From the NCBI GenBank assembly GCA_041395105.1, contig JAWLBB010000009.1, forward strand, positions 96,821 to 160,820: a DNA stretch of 64,000 nucleotides, read 5' to 3'. Origin of the DNA: Opitutaceae bacterium (GTDB taxonomy: Bacteria > Verrucomicrobiota > Verrucomicrobiia > Opitutales > Opitutaceae). The position numbers and the translations under genes are program-made. Every line of letters begins with the position of its first letter. Position 1 is the stretch's first letter. Below, one piece after another: positions 40,701 through 49,767 of this stretch. The notes beneath the pieces were generated by a model. It searched no databases, had not been told where the DNA came from, and saw nothing but the letters and a program-made list of their open reading frames with translations.

Positions 40701-43700
40701 ATTCAGTTCGAACAAGATATCCGGGTTCGAATTTCCGTCCGTGATCGTGAACTCCTGCCGCTGGGACCCATCGAGCAAAGAGATCGCGTACTCACCCGGG
40801 ACTTCGAGGCCGAATTGGATCCGGCCGGTGGGCTCAAAGAAAACAAGGGTTTGGTGCCCGTCCGGATGCGTCAACCACGCATGAACACCACGCAGGGACT
40901 CTTCACCGTCCGTAACCCGGCCGGTGAGTGCCGCCGGGCGCTCCAGTTCGATGTCAAAACTGTGGTCATGACCGGAAACCAGGATGACCGATCCTTCGTA
41001 TTCCGAGAACCTTCCCGGGACCACGGTGAGCGTCCAGTCTCCGGCCGGAAGGTCGGATAGGGTATAGGACCCGCTTGCATCGGTCTGGGCCACCCGAACC
41101 AGGTCGCCATTGGTCGCATTCACGAATACACCTTCAACTGGGATCACTTCCATGGTGACCTGTCCCGTGATCGAAGCCCCCGCTTCCAGAGGGAGTGCCG
41201 GCACCGAGGCAACAGTGCCGGCCGTGACCTCGATTCCAGACGACCCGGCCGGAACGAATCCAGCCGCCACGGCGGCCACCCTGTAGGTTCCGGGAGCGAG
41301 ACCGTCGATGGTGAACATGCCGTCTGCGCCGGATATTGCGGCGCCTCCACGGCCCTTCTCGTCACTGGCCAGAACCCTCGCTCCCTCCACCGGCGCGTCG
41401 TCTGATGCCCGAACCACCCTACCGGATACGATGCCCCCGATCCGGGCCGAGAAAACCGGTCCCTCGGTGACCCGGTCCTCTTCGAGAATCACGTCATGCA
41501 CCGTTTCGCCGACCACGCCCGCACCACCGAGGGTAACTGCGTAGTTACCTGCGGGCAATCCTCCGAACGCATACCGGCCGAGATCATCCAGTCCGGAAAT
41601 ATCCAGCATGCCGTCCGATCCTTCTACCTGAACAACAAGATCATCCGGATCGAGAGATGCCGGTAGACGTACACTGCCGCGCAGCTTGGCGCCCCCGCCG
41701 AGGATCCAGGTGATGGGTCCGGCCTTCTCCTTTGCCTCCAATACCACGGGCTCCAGGTCATTCGGTGGCAAGTAACCGTCGAACGTAATCGTATAGCGGC
41801 CGGCGCCTGCCTCCATGAATCGGGCGAACCCATCCCGCAAGGAGACGGTTACGTCCGCGAGGACACCGTCGCCATCGTAAAGTGAAACATAAACCCCTCC
41901 AAGCGGCTGCCCCGTGCCCGCCAGTTGCAGCCGTCCCTCAAGACGTGCCCGCAACCCGAGCGCCTTGTCCGTTATATGGTAACGGAGGGCTTCCGTCGGA
42001 TTGGGGGACACACGCCCGGTGCGGCTCTGCCAGAGCTCCAGCGCATCACGGGCCCACCGCACAAAGTCTCCCGCTGTATCGCCATAATCGGCCACCATCA
42101 TCTCCCAGGCGGCATCCCAATCGGCTACCGGGTTGCCCGGGCGCAAGGTGCCCTTGATGTCGTCCCAATCGATCGCGTCGGTCGAAGTTGAAATCAACGG
42201 ACGGGTGACAATCCGGTTGCGGCCCGACAACGCAGTTATCCTGACCGGTACCCGGCCTCTCTGACCGGGCCCCAGGATCCAGGGCACCCCTTCGGGAGCC
42301 AACCCGAGGAAGATCAGTTCCGTGACAGGATTCGCCTGGCCCTCCAGGCGCATTTCCTGTTGGCGGGAGCCGGTCAACCCGACCATGGGCATGATCAGGT
42401 CAGTCCCTCCTGTGTTCTCGTACTCGACCCAGGCGGTGAATTCGCGACCGGTTCGCACAAAGTCGGGCATGAGGATGGCGGTCCGGAGTTCACCGGGCTC
42501 AAGGTCGGTCACGGCAAAGGCAGCTTCGAGTTTTCGCGTGAATCCGTCCTGGCGCAGTAGAACGTCGTAGGTCCCGGTCGATGCCCCCACCAGGTCAAAG
42601 GTTGCATAAAGGCTCACGGCATCGACCACCCGCACCTCCCCCGCCATGATGGCCGTGCTTCCCTGTATCAGGGATGCCGTGACGCCTCGGCCCAAACCCG
42701 TTCCATAAATCGGCAAGGTGACTTCGCCTCGGTTCGATCCTGACTCGAGTCCGACCGATTTGATTTCGAAAGCCATCGGCAGAGCCCTCAGGGCAAACCC
42801 AAGGGGCGAGCTCGGCAGGTGCACGGGAACGGCGAGAATATAATAGACTCCACCCGAAGCACCGGAAATGGCCAGGTTGACGTCGGCCGAATTCCACTGG
42901 CTGCTATGCAGCCCGGCTTGGGCAAGTGAGGGCACGACTTCCTCCGAGACCAGGAGTCGGGTCTCCCCACCTTCTCCCTCCCGGTCCAGAGACAGGACAA
43001 TGTCCGAACCGGCTTCCGGTTGAATCTTGAAGACCGCGGCTTGACGGACCCCGAGAAAGGTGCCGGTCACGGTGCCTCCGATCTTGAGCTCGCTGACCGA
43101 AAGCTCGGTCGTGATCGGCGACCGACCATGATTGTTTTCCCTGTGCTGTCCCTCGAATACGTCCCCGCCTACGTTCGTGGTCACGGCCCAGGCGTAGCGC
43201 CCCTCAATTCCGGCCGGAACCACGACCGTCTTCGAAAAAACGAGACTTGCCCCCGGGCCCAGGGTGAGGCCATCGGCCACGGTCGCATCCGTCGCAAACA
43301 GGCTGCTCTCGGCATCACCGGCAGCCGGCTGCAGGGATATGCGATCGCGCCAGGGGCCCCGGATCGGGATCGGACCCAGGTTGCGCACGGTCCAGCGAAT
43401 GATCGCGGATGAACCGGCCAGGACCGATTCCGGGCCCTCCACCGATACAACCGCCAGATCCAGATCGGATGTCGCACCCTCCACAAACTCGAATGCGCCA
43501 ATGTCCGCCGCCATACCTGAACCGGTGTTGGCTGTCCGCGGATCATCAAACCGCGCCATTCCGTAATAGTCGGTCAGCGGGGCGATCGCTCCATCGGCCG
43601 CATCGATGAGAGGAGACCCATAACCGGGACGAAGATCATTGTTCGACCGCCCGCGATACATTGGGTCTGAAGATATATTGCCGCTGGCTCCCGTCTGATC

Positions 43701-46700
43701 GATCAGCCCGCTGTAAGCTGTGGCTCCGTCATCCGGGCACCAGACGTTGCAATGGGTGACCTGTATGTCATTCGGGTTGTCTGCATGAATGCCCGCACTG
43801 ATGCAGTTTGAGGCAACACTATTGATCGCGTCGATCGTTCCGCCGTGACCGAAGAGGCCCAACCGACAATCATCGACAGTTGTATTCAGAACAACGATGT
43901 GCCCGCCTCCGAACGCATTGATCCCCCGATCGCACAGGGAAACCACCGATCCAACGATCGCGACCTCCGAACTCCGGACAAGGATGCCGTCAAACTGCGC
44001 CTCACGAACCACGCAGTTCGAAATGGTGATCTCTGCCTGGCCCCCGGTCCGGACGGCGGCCGAACTGCTCCAGGTGCCGCTGGCGGACCCTCCGGCGAAC
44101 AGCACGTGGGCATGGGTCAACTCCGCGTCGCCATCCAGGTCAAGCCCAAGCCAGTCACCTGCCATGGCTGTAGTCGAGTCGCCGTCTTCGTTCGTGTCAC
44201 CGCCCACGGTATCATCGGCCTCAGAGGTCAAGATGACCGGACTGATCAACGTGCCGTTGACCCGAAGCGACCCACCAGGCGCAACATGCAATCTCGTGTT
44301 GGCGGCAAACTTGACCACCGCGCCTGCCTGAATCACCAGATTCGCCCCGGCGGGTACGGTTACGCTGGCCGTGACATGATGCAGTTGATTGCCGACCCAG
44401 ATCTCGCCCGAAGCCGCCAGCGTCCCGGCATGTTCCTGAACCAGGTAACGAAGCTCGGCGGTTGCCGGAAGGTCCAGGGTTCCGCCTCCCGAGACCACCA
44501 GGCCGGACCAGCTTCCCGGCAGGGGAATAGACCGCGAGCCGTCGAGATTGGTGTCACCACCGACGGTGTCGTCCGCGATCGCGGTCAGGACGGCGTTCTT
44601 CTCGGTTCCGGCTTCGATCTTCAGGGTTCCGCCATCCGCAACTTGGATCCTTGCTCCCGGTACGAACTTGACCACGGCGCCAGCCTCGATGGTCACGGAG
44701 GCCCCGCTTTCGATGACCAGGGATGTATCTACCACATGCACGAGTTCGGCGGACCAGACCTCATTGCCGACAACAGTCCCGTCATGCCAATTGGCTTCAT
44801 TCAGGACGCAGACGTGGATGCTGTCATCATCGGGTATATTTCCGTCGGCTTCGCGGGCCGTCAGCCTGAGCTCGTACCAACCGTCGGCCAAGGGCCTGGT
44901 GTCCCAGAAAACCGTTTGATCAAAAGGAGCTCCTTCCGCCATGAGGAATGACTGGTCCTCATTCGACAGAGTCAGATCCGCCACAGTCGCACCAAGGTTG
45001 ATGGAATAAGTCGTAAAGATAATGGATTCTTCCCCACGCAGATACGTTCGGTGCGGTTCGCTCAGGATGACTTCAGGAGTATTCCGTCTTAGGACGGTTC
45101 CATTCCCTCCCGGATAAACGGTACCTCCGCCCGTAGGGACTCCACCGAGGACGGTGATCTGTTCATCAGACAGACCATCCGCCAACCGCGTATAAAGGGC
45201 GATCCGGCCCCCGGCGCTTCCCTGTGTCTCACTGGCCCAGCCGTTTGCGGAGATCCTGCCGGCCCCTGTGATCGATCCCACGTCCATCCAGATGGAGCCT
45301 CCGCTCCCCCCCGGATAATTGCTTGAGCCCAGACCGTCAGCGGTGATGTTTCCGTCAAGTTGGAGAGCCTCATCAACGATGAGCCTGATCGCACCGCCTC
45401 CGGCCGACCACGAGTTCCACCCCACATTGCAGCCGGATCCGAGAGCGACGGGATCCCGTTCCGAACCGTAAACCGGCTTGGGGTTCGGATGTCCTCCGAG
45501 GCCACCGTGCGAAGCCCCGCCCGACGAAGGGGTTCCGGGTCCTTTGCCCGTTGTGTAGCCCCAGCCGTCCGCCGTGAGGTCCGAACCTTCTTCCAGGGTG
45601 AGTTGGCCGGCCCGGATGGAAACGCCCCGTCCCATCCAGAAGCCGTCGATCGGGTCTGTCCGGTCCGCACCCCTCGCCGTGATCAGGGATGCTTCTTTCA
45701 CTGCGAGGAGCCCTCGGACATGAAGGTGGGACCCTCCGCCAAGAACCAGCTCCGCACCGTCGTCCACGGTCAGTTCTCCGAACGTGGTCACACTGTCTTC
45801 GAGCAACTCCAGCCTTTGGGATACACGCACGGCGCCATCGGTCACCGCCTTGTTCACAAAGACGAGCGTTCCGGCCTCGCCCGCGGCCTCGGTGGCCTCG
45901 CTCGCTGAAACAGACGCTTTCGTGAATCCGGTGAAAGCGGATGCCTCCCGGTAGTGGACGGCAATCCGGCCCCCGCCACTGCTGCGAACCAAGGGGCCGA
46001 CCGGACCGCTGTCGGCCTGAATGATTCCCGAGCCGCTCAAGACATCGGTATCGATCCAGATCGAACCTCCAGTCCCACCCGCGTAGTTCGGCGTCCCCAT
46101 GCCGTTGGCGGTTATGGCGCCGTCCAGTTGCAGGGTGCCTTCAATGACCAGGCGGATGGCGCCACCTCCGGCCGACCAGGACGCATAGCCCACATGACTG
46201 GCCGAACCGAGCTCAACGGGCGCTGCGAAAGAGCCATAAACACCCGTTGTTCCGGCCCCCCCCAATCCTCCATGAGCGGCGCCATAAGTGCCGGAATTCC
46301 CAGGTCCCTTGCCTGAAACATAGCCCTGCCCGTCGGCCGTGATGGTCGAACCCTCTTCAAGGATCAGATCTCCAGCCCGGATGGTGACGCCTTCTCCAAC
46401 CCATTCGCCATCCACCTTGTCGCTGCGGTCCTTCCCCTGGGCCACCACCGTCGAGTCTCCTTTGATCCGGAGCAGTCCTTCAACCCGGAGTTCGGTACCT
46501 CCGCCCAGGACGAGTTCTGATTCGTCTTCCAGGATCAGTTCCCCGAAGACCGTCTCGCTGTCCTGGAGCAGTTCCAGCCGCTGCGGAACCCGCACCGACC
46601 AGTTGGGCACCGACTTGTCGATGAAGACCAGGGTGCCCGCCTCACCGGAAGCAAGTGAAGCCAGGCCCGGAGCCACGGACGCGGTTTCAAAGCCGCCGAA

Positions 46701-47465
46701 CTCGGACGCATCGCGGTAGTAGACCGCCACCCGTCCGCCGCCGCTGCTGCGCTCGCTCGTGCCCACCGTCCCGCCTTCGGCCGCGATCAGGCCCGACCCG
46801 CGAAGCACATCGGTCTCGACCCAGATCGATCCGCCGGAGCCACCGGAGTAGTTGACCGAACCCAGGCCATTGGCCGTGAGCGTCCCGTCAAGTTGCAGGG
46901 TGCCGTCAACCACCAGCCTGATCGCGCCGCCCCCCGCCGACCAGGACGCATAACCCACATCGCACCCGGAACCAAGGTCCACCGGTTGATAGATGGAGCC
47001 GTAGACCCAATCAGCACCCTCGCCTCCGCGACCGCCATGTGACGCCCCGTAGGCGTTTGCATTGCCAGGCCCCTTGTCCGAAACATAGCCCTGACCGTCG
47101 GCCGTGATGGTCGAACCCTCTTCAAGGGTCAGATCTCCAGCCCGGATGGTGACGCCTTCTCCAGCCCATACGCCGTCCACCTTGTCGTCGGCGTTCTTGC
47201 CTTGGATCAGGACGGTTCCGCCATTTCGGACCGTGAACCCACCGGTTACGGTCAACACAGAACCTCCACCTATCGTCAGGGTGGCCCCTCCATTGACCAC
47301 TACCGAATCGTAGCTTAGCACGGTGTCCTCGGGCAGCGAAAGGTCGGACGACACCTGGAGTGGCGCGGCATGCAACCCTGCCGTCAGGATTGCAGCTGCT
47401 GAAAACGCGAACCAGAATCCCCAGGAACCTCGATGCCCCATATGAAACGGGCGCTCGTTCTCCAT
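36894..47465 (-). CDS. Giant secreted multidomain surface protein C (3523 aa)
   Basis: The likely signal peptide contains FWFAFSAAAILTAGLHA. The ATG at 47441 would give a cleaner signal than 47465. Gly-rich beta repeats of about 250 aa occupy about residues 32-790. A beta-helix with GGDTNxDG loops spans about 855-1300, and a CARDB-like domain about 1330-1455. Carboxypeptidase-regulatory-like domains fill about 1855-2605. A hydrophobic helical domain with WDNWNNQW (about 2640-2930) starts after a CxC and ends in an acidic Cys-rich run (MEDCCDPLLEDCCDP) and a Pro-rich linker. DUF7619-like, Fn3-like and the tandem C-terminal module follow. The order matches protein A throughout, so the two are paralogues. 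Surface adhesion is a plausible role; nothing enzymatic is evident. Confidence 0.85.
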   Translation of the reverse strand: MENERPFHMGHRGSWGFWFAFSAAAILTAGLHAAPLQVSSDLSLPEDTVLSYDSVVVNGGATLTIGGGSVLTVTGGFTVRNGGTVLIQGKNADDKVDGVWAGEGVTIRAGDLTLEEGSTITADGQGYVSDKGPGNANAYGASHGGRGGEGADWVYGSIYQPVDLGSGCDVGYASWSAGGGAIRLVVDGTLQLDGTLTANGLGSVNYSGGSGGSIWVETDVLRGSGLIAAEGGTVGTSERSSGGGRVAVYYRDASEFGGFETASVAPGLASLASGEAGTLVFIDKSVPNWSVRVPQRLELLQDSETVFGELILEDESELVLGGGTELRVEGLLRIKGDSTVVAQGKDRSDKVDGEWVGEGVTIRAGDLILEEGSTITADGQGYVSGKGPGNSGTYGAAHGGLGGAGTTGVYGSFAAPVELGSASHVGYASWSAGGGAIRLVIEGTLQLDGAITANGMGTPNYAGGTGGSIWIDTDVLSGSGIIQADSGPVGPLVRSSGGGRIAVHYREASAFTGFTKASVSASEATEAAGEAGTLVFVNKAVTDGAVRVSQRLELLEDSVTTFGELTVDDGAELVLGGGSHLHVRGLLAVKEASLITARGADRTDPIDGFWMGRGVSIRAGQLTLEEGSDLTADGWGYTTGKGPGTPSSGGASHGGLGGHPNPKPVYGSERDPVALGSGCNVGWNSWSAGGGAIRLIVDEALQLDGNITADGLGSSNYPGGSGGSIWMDVGSITGAGRISANGWASETQGSAGGRIALYTRLADGLSDEQITVLGGVPTGGGTVYPGGNGTVLRRNTPEVILSEPHRTYLRGEESIIFTTYSINLGATVADLTLSNEDQSFLMAEGAPFDQTVFWDTRPLADGWYELRLTAREADGNIPDDDSIHVCVLNEANWHDGTVVGNEVWSAELVHVVDTSLVIESGASVTIEAGAVVKFVPGARIQVADGGTLKIEAGTEKNAVLTAIADDTVGGDTNLDGSRSIPLPGSWSGLVVSGGGTLDLPATAELRYLVQEHAGTLAASGEIWVGNQLHHVTASVTVPAGANLVIQAGAVVKFAANTRLHVAPGGSLRVNGTLISPVILTSEADDTVGGDTNEDGDSTTAMAGDWLGLDLDGDAELTHAHVLFAGGSASGTWSSSAAVRTGGQAEITISNCVVREAQFDGILVRSSEVAIVGSVVSLCDRGINAFGGGHIVVLNTTVDDCRLGLFGHGGTIDAINSVASNCISAGIHADNPNDIQVTHCNVWCPDDGATAYSGLIDQTGASGNISSDPMYRGRSNNDLRPGYGSPLIDAADGAIAPLTDYYGMARFDDPRTANTGSGMAADIGAFEFVEGATSDLDLAVVSVEGPESVLAGSSAIIRWTVRNLGPIPIRGPWRDRISLQPAAGDAESSLFATDATVADGLTLGPGASLVFSKTVVVPAGIEGRYAWAVTTNVGGDVFEGQHRENNHGRSPITTELSVSELKIGGTVTGTFLGVRQAAVFKIQPEAGSDIVLSLDREGEGGETRLLVSEEVVPSLAQAGLHSSQWNSADVNLAISGASGGVYYILAVPVHLPSSPLGFALRALPMAFEIKSVGLESGSNRGEVTLPIYGTGLGRGVTASLIQGSTAIMAGEVRVVDAVSLYATFDLVGASTGTYDVLLRQDGFTRKLEAAFAVTDLEPGELRTAILMPDFVRTGREFTAWVEYENTGGTDLIMPMVGLTGSRQQEMRLEGQANPVTELIFLGLAPEGVPWILGPGQRGRVPVRITALSGRNRIVTRPLISTSTDAIDWDDIKGTLRPGNPVADWDAAWEMMVADYGDTAGDFVRWARDALELWQSRTGRVSPNPTEALRYHITDKALGLRARLEGRLQLAGTGQPLGGVYVSLYDGDGVLADVTVSLRDGFARFMEAGAGRYTITFDGYLPPNDLEPVVLEAKEKAGPITWILGGGAKLRGSVRLPASLDPDDLVVQVEGSDGMLDISGLDDLGRYAFGGLPAGNYAVTLGGAGVVGETVHDVILEEDRVTEGPVFSARIGGIVSGRVVRASDDAPVEGARVLASDEKGRGGAAISGADGMFTIDGLAPGTYRVAAVAAGFVPAGSSGIEVTAGTVASVPALPLEAGASITGQVTMEVIPVEGVFVNATNGDLVRVAQTDASGSYTLSDLPAGDWTLTVVPGRFSEYEGSVILVSGHDHSFDIELERPAALTGRVTDGEESLRGVHAWLTHPDGHQTLVFFEPTGRIQFGLEVPGEYAISLLDGSQRQEFTITDGNSNPDILFELNTGLLKGTVYRPDGATPFPDVRVALLVGGVPVLEGLTGSNGEYLVPNVRPGTYGLRFSHPEHFFNAIESVEVVAGDVVTAPSVTAGNASLAVEVRMNGSPVDSVGYVRLSESDPLFLLAGTRIEPFRGEGVVAFTGLVAGAYRLEAVIHEGSTGSLVLDLEDGANTLVVPALPAGSIAGYVRDPTGAPRADLTVLAYAENDPGAIWTSRSEHDGYFVFERMVPGVYTVIVSRPAGASGGDLTTSVVEPGVEVAAGKTARLVATVQEAAPRISGRISAADGSIPTAGRLSLVNADGRSVAGGDMGLDGRFSLPMVPPGTYRLTAQTAAFSVESRTLDFDGNPIVGIDLLATWRAGSLRTPQIEAADGFAGPMSGGGLFDSNWINQVQTVIWEGLRDLLNAPPDKVRNLPHVEWDPNCDCAAAKAKLQEALKWQRMAFEQWDNWNNQWEANQDQLWADIGEFGFALAKAATSIAAVGAQAPKAVQSLENGLSGLMKLADDIPSINPDNAAYYAKLLERIAHQKDLIDAANRYWDVVSGGAGFASGNLELIYNQDGGIVGSINSLYGILGSLSDPVAAFGSLDAISETVGKFQALAGGVLDLMGILNLLTQSDLTDIDPNGHLGAFTDSLGALLSAINTIAGAFERLEMETISADLYFELLRRRDDAWDEAMRLRDKCMEDCCDPLLEDCCDPAVEDCDPDPPDEPNPPPGPGNTTTGIGSFDPNEKLTTGAGAGGFITPDSSIVYTINFENLSSAAAAAQVVTVTDPLPDNLDWSTVELLSVGFNGEILVPPMTGLQTWSTRATVESDPNPIEVNFELDPDSGVVMLVIQSVDAITGELPEDPFAGFLPPNDETGRGEGFVSFLVKPVAGLTDGSQILNTAEIVFDLNDPIVTNKAVNTIDSRAPSASIVPLSERSGANFTVRWSGDDASGAGVDYCDVYVSENGGPWTLWLPRTRDTEAEFAGAAGSTYAFYVHATDALGFANPVAPTAQAQTIAGVSFLVNIANRGGVGTGPNIMIPGFVINGTGTKKVLVRAVGPELETYSVTGFLGDPELRVVSAGTVIATNNDWSDAANAAEIATVANQVGAFPLQNGSKDAAALLDLVPGSYTVKALGVGQTTGVALVEVYDVDDSANPGAKLVNISNRGQVGVGSAIMIPGFVIGGESAKTVLIRGVGPKLADYEVTGVLEDPTLRLFRAGEATPMLTNDNWSDAANAAELAAAAETVGAFALDAGSKDAAVLVTLEPGSYTVKVAGAGGTEGVALVEVYEVPD

Positions 47466-47619
47466 GTTGAAAACATGGCCCGACTGCGCAAACTAGGCAA
47501 CGCTCAAGAGCTATATAGAGCCAATTGTATCGGGTACTTAATGAGTCTATTAGTTCGGTTTCTCGAAACCGCAGCAGCTCCTGCAGTCCGTCGCCTTGGA
47601 GCGGGCCGCCAGCGCTGAG

Positions 47620-47840
47620 CTATGCCCGCAGTTGCACCTCGTAGCCGTCGTAAAGTTCGGCCGGCGAGAGTTTGTCTCCCCCCAGTCTGAAGATGAGCGG
47701 GGTAACGCCATCCCCGACCATGCTGTGGATGACTCCGGCTGTCTTGCCAAGAATCGTCCGGTCGGTCACCGGAATCAGCGGCGAATCGGTGTCTTCTTTT
47801 TCCGCCAACAGGTTGCCGACGGGGGTAGTTCGAACTGGCG
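47620..47840 (-). pseudogene. Orphan C-terminal gene remnant of unknown family
   Basis: On the minus strand about 70 codons read in frame to a stop, including TILGKTAGVIHSMVGDGVT and LIFRLGGDKLSPAELYDGYE. This looks like real protein but has no valid start. Its upstream side is replaced by the repeated hairpin sequence that also follows gene C. I do not recognise the family. The join at about 47840 coincides exactly with the edge of the C/D duplication, so the repeat probably truncated an older gene. Confidence 0.4.
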
Positions 47841-48759
47841 CATAGACCGTATTCTTTTTCACTTCGAAACAAAACGTAGCCAACTACGTATTGTTTGCAT
47901 CTCAATCCGGGACTTCATAAACCTCGACCAGGGCGACGCCTTCGGTGCCTCCGGCCCCCGCGACCTTGACCGTGTAGCTGCCCGGTTCGAGGGTGACGAG
48001 GACGGCGGCGTCCCTGCTGCCGGCATCCAGGGCAAAAGCCCCGACCGTCTCGGCGGCCGCAGCCAGTTCCGCCGCGTTGGCCGCGTCGCTCCAATTGTCG
48101 TTGGTCAGCAGCGGCGTGGCCTCGCCGGCGCGGAAGAGCCGCAGGGTGGGATCCTCGAGCACCCCGGTGACCTCATAATCGGCCAGTTTGGGTCCGACCC
48201 CGCGGATCAGGACCGTCTTGGCGCTCTCACCGCCGATGACAAAGCCGGGAATCATGATGGCCGCACCGACTCCGACTTCGCCCCGGTTGGAGATATTGAC
48301 CAGCTTTGCGCCGGGATTGGCCGAGTCGTCCACATCGTAGACTTCGACCAGGGCCACCCCGGTGGTCTGCCCCACCCCGAGGGCCTTGACCGTATAGCTT
48401 CCGGGCACAAGGTCGAGCAGCGCAGCCGCGTCCTTCGAGCCGTTCTGCAGCGGAAAGGCGCCGACCTGGTTGGCCACCATGGCAATCTCCGCCGCATTGG
48501 CCGCATCCGACCAGTCGTCATTGGCCGCAACAACCGTGCCGGCTGAGACCACCCTGAGTTCCGGATCCCCAAGGAAACCGGTGACGCTGTAGGTCTCCAG
48601 TTCCGGACCGACCGCACGCACCAGCACCTTCTTGGTCCCGGTGCCATTGATGACGAAGCCCGGAATCATGATATTGGGTCCGGTCCCCACCCCACCGCGA
48701 TTGGCAATATTCACCAGGAAGGAGACACCCGCAATGGTCTGCGCCTGCGCCGTCGGTGC
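47840..48759 (-). repeat. Near-identical 3' gene end, copy D
   Basis: The segment covers the tandem C-terminal module of gene D and about 60 bases past its stop. It matches 36832-37751 closely. The match to gene C stops abruptly at about 48759, where D reads LLAPTAQAQ instead of PVAPTAQAQ upstream of the module. Confidence 0.85.
47867..47896 (-). terminator. Hairpin just after the stop of gene D
   Basis: The sequence is identical to the 13-bp hairpin at 36859-36888, with CCAA loop, and lies five bases past the stop at 47902. It belongs to the duplicated 3' segment. Confidence 0.6.
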
Positions 48760-49767
48760 GAGGAGGGTCGCGTGTCCCACTCCATCGGTGGCATGAGCAA
48801 AAAAGGCGTAGGTATGCCCCGATGCACCGGCGAAATCAGCCGAGGTCTCGGACATGTGCTTGAGCCAACGTTCCCAGGCTCCGCCGTCAATCGAGACATA
48901 GATGTCGTACCAGGCGACCCCGGAACCTCCGGGATCGTCTCCGGACCACGAAACGGTGAAGTCACTTCCAGATTGATCGGGCAGCGTCGCCACCGAGGCT
49001 GTCGGCGGCGTCGCGTCAATCGTATGCAGGGCCTCCTTTGCCGGATCCGTTCCCTTGGAGGCATCCAGCGGATCGACCTGGTTGGTGTCGATCTCGAGAC
49101 TGAAGTCGAACTGGATGGTGGCCACGTTACGGATCTCGGTGCCGTCCGCCAGGTTCGGCCTCGGCCGAACCGAGTAAGTCAGATGGCCTTGTCCGCGCCC
49201 CTGCCCCGGCACGGCGTCCGCCTCTCCTTTCGCGGGTTCCGGCGGAAGGAAGCCGACATCGACCGGGGGCGGCAATCCGGTGGCCGGATCGATGCTGTAA
49301 AAGATGGCGGAAATCTCTCCGTCCTCGATACCAACCTCCACGTGCACCTCCACCTCGAGTTCGTAGTCTTCATCCTGATACGCATAGTCGACCACGGTCT
49401 CGAAGAACCGGGTCCCGGGGGCGATCGGCACACTGATGTCGCCGAACCCGACCTCGACCAGTTCAAAGGTGGTCCAGTCGGTCTCGGCCGGAAGCCGGTC
49501 GCGGATGGTCACCACCTGAACCGGGGCGGTCGCGTCCGGATGATTCTCAAAATCGATCCGGTAGACGAGCAATCGATCACCCGAGACATAGTTCGCCTGA
49601 CCATAGCCGGCGACACCGAGTTTCTGATTGGGATCCTGGGATCCCGCCCAGGCGGGTCCCTGGAGGGACTCGCCGGTGACATCGAGGCCATCCTTCCAGA
49701 TCCAGAAGGCCTCCTGCCAACTCCTCCCGGTCAGGTCACTGATCATGGTCACACACGCGGCGGCCAC
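47902..49767 (-). CDS. 3' part of a frameshift-split giant protein (DUF7619, Fn3 and C-terminal module)
   Basis: The 621-residue frame opens at a GTG with no signal peptide, although its ending is that of an exported giant protein. Residues about 45-230 are a DUF7619-like domain (DPNQKLGVAGYG, VVTIRDRLPAETDW, RNVATIQFDFSLEID). An Fn3-like part (about 255-340) and the tandem C-terminal module (about 345-621) follow. The frame overlaps the end of gene E by 32 bases in a different frame. The overlap is very GC-rich. The combined E-D product would have the same order as proteins A, B and C, so D is best read as the detached end of E. It could be real, an assembly indel or a programmed frameshift. 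Confidence 0.75.
   Translation of the reverse strand: MAAACVTMISDLTGRSWQEAFWIWKDGLDVTGESLQGPAWAGSQDPNQKLGVAGYGQANYVSGDRLLVYRIDFENHPDATAPVQVVTIRDRLPAETDWTTFELVEVGFGDISVPIAPGTRFFETVVDYAYQDEDYELEVEVHVEVGIEDGEISAIFYSIDPATGLPPPVDVGFLPPEPAKGEADAVPGQGRGQGHLTYSVRPRPNLADGTEIRNVATIQFDFSLEIDTNQVDPLDASKGTDPAKEALHTIDATPPTASVATLPDQSGSDFTVSWSGDDPGGSGVAWYDIYVSIDGGAWERWLKHMSETSADFAGASGHTYAFFAHATDGVGHATLLAPTAQAQTIAGVSFLVNIANRGGVGTGPNIMIPGFVINGTGTKKVLVRAVGPELETYSVTGFLGDPELRVVSAGTVVAANDDWSDAANAAEIAMVANQVGAFPLQNGSKDAAALLDLVPGSYTVKALGVGQTTGVALVEVYDVDDSANPGAKLVNISNRGEVGVGAAIMIPGFVIGGESAKTVLIRGVGPKLADYEVTGVLEDPTLRLFRAGEATPLLTNDNWSDAANAAELAAAAETVGAFALDAGSRDAAVLVTLEPGSYTVKVAGAGGTEGVALVEVYEVPD

Larger units (their letters stand above)
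47466..47901. other. Intergenic region between giant genes C and D with hairpins and a gene remnant
   Basis: This 436-bp gap holds the hairpin after gene D (47867-47896), an open remnant at 47620-47840 and a palindrome CGGTTTCTCGAAACCG at 47556-47571. The AT-rich stretch 47505-47555 just upstream of gene C contains the palindrome GCTATATAGC and probably the promoter of gene C, though no textbook hexamer pair stands out. Confidence 0.5.
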
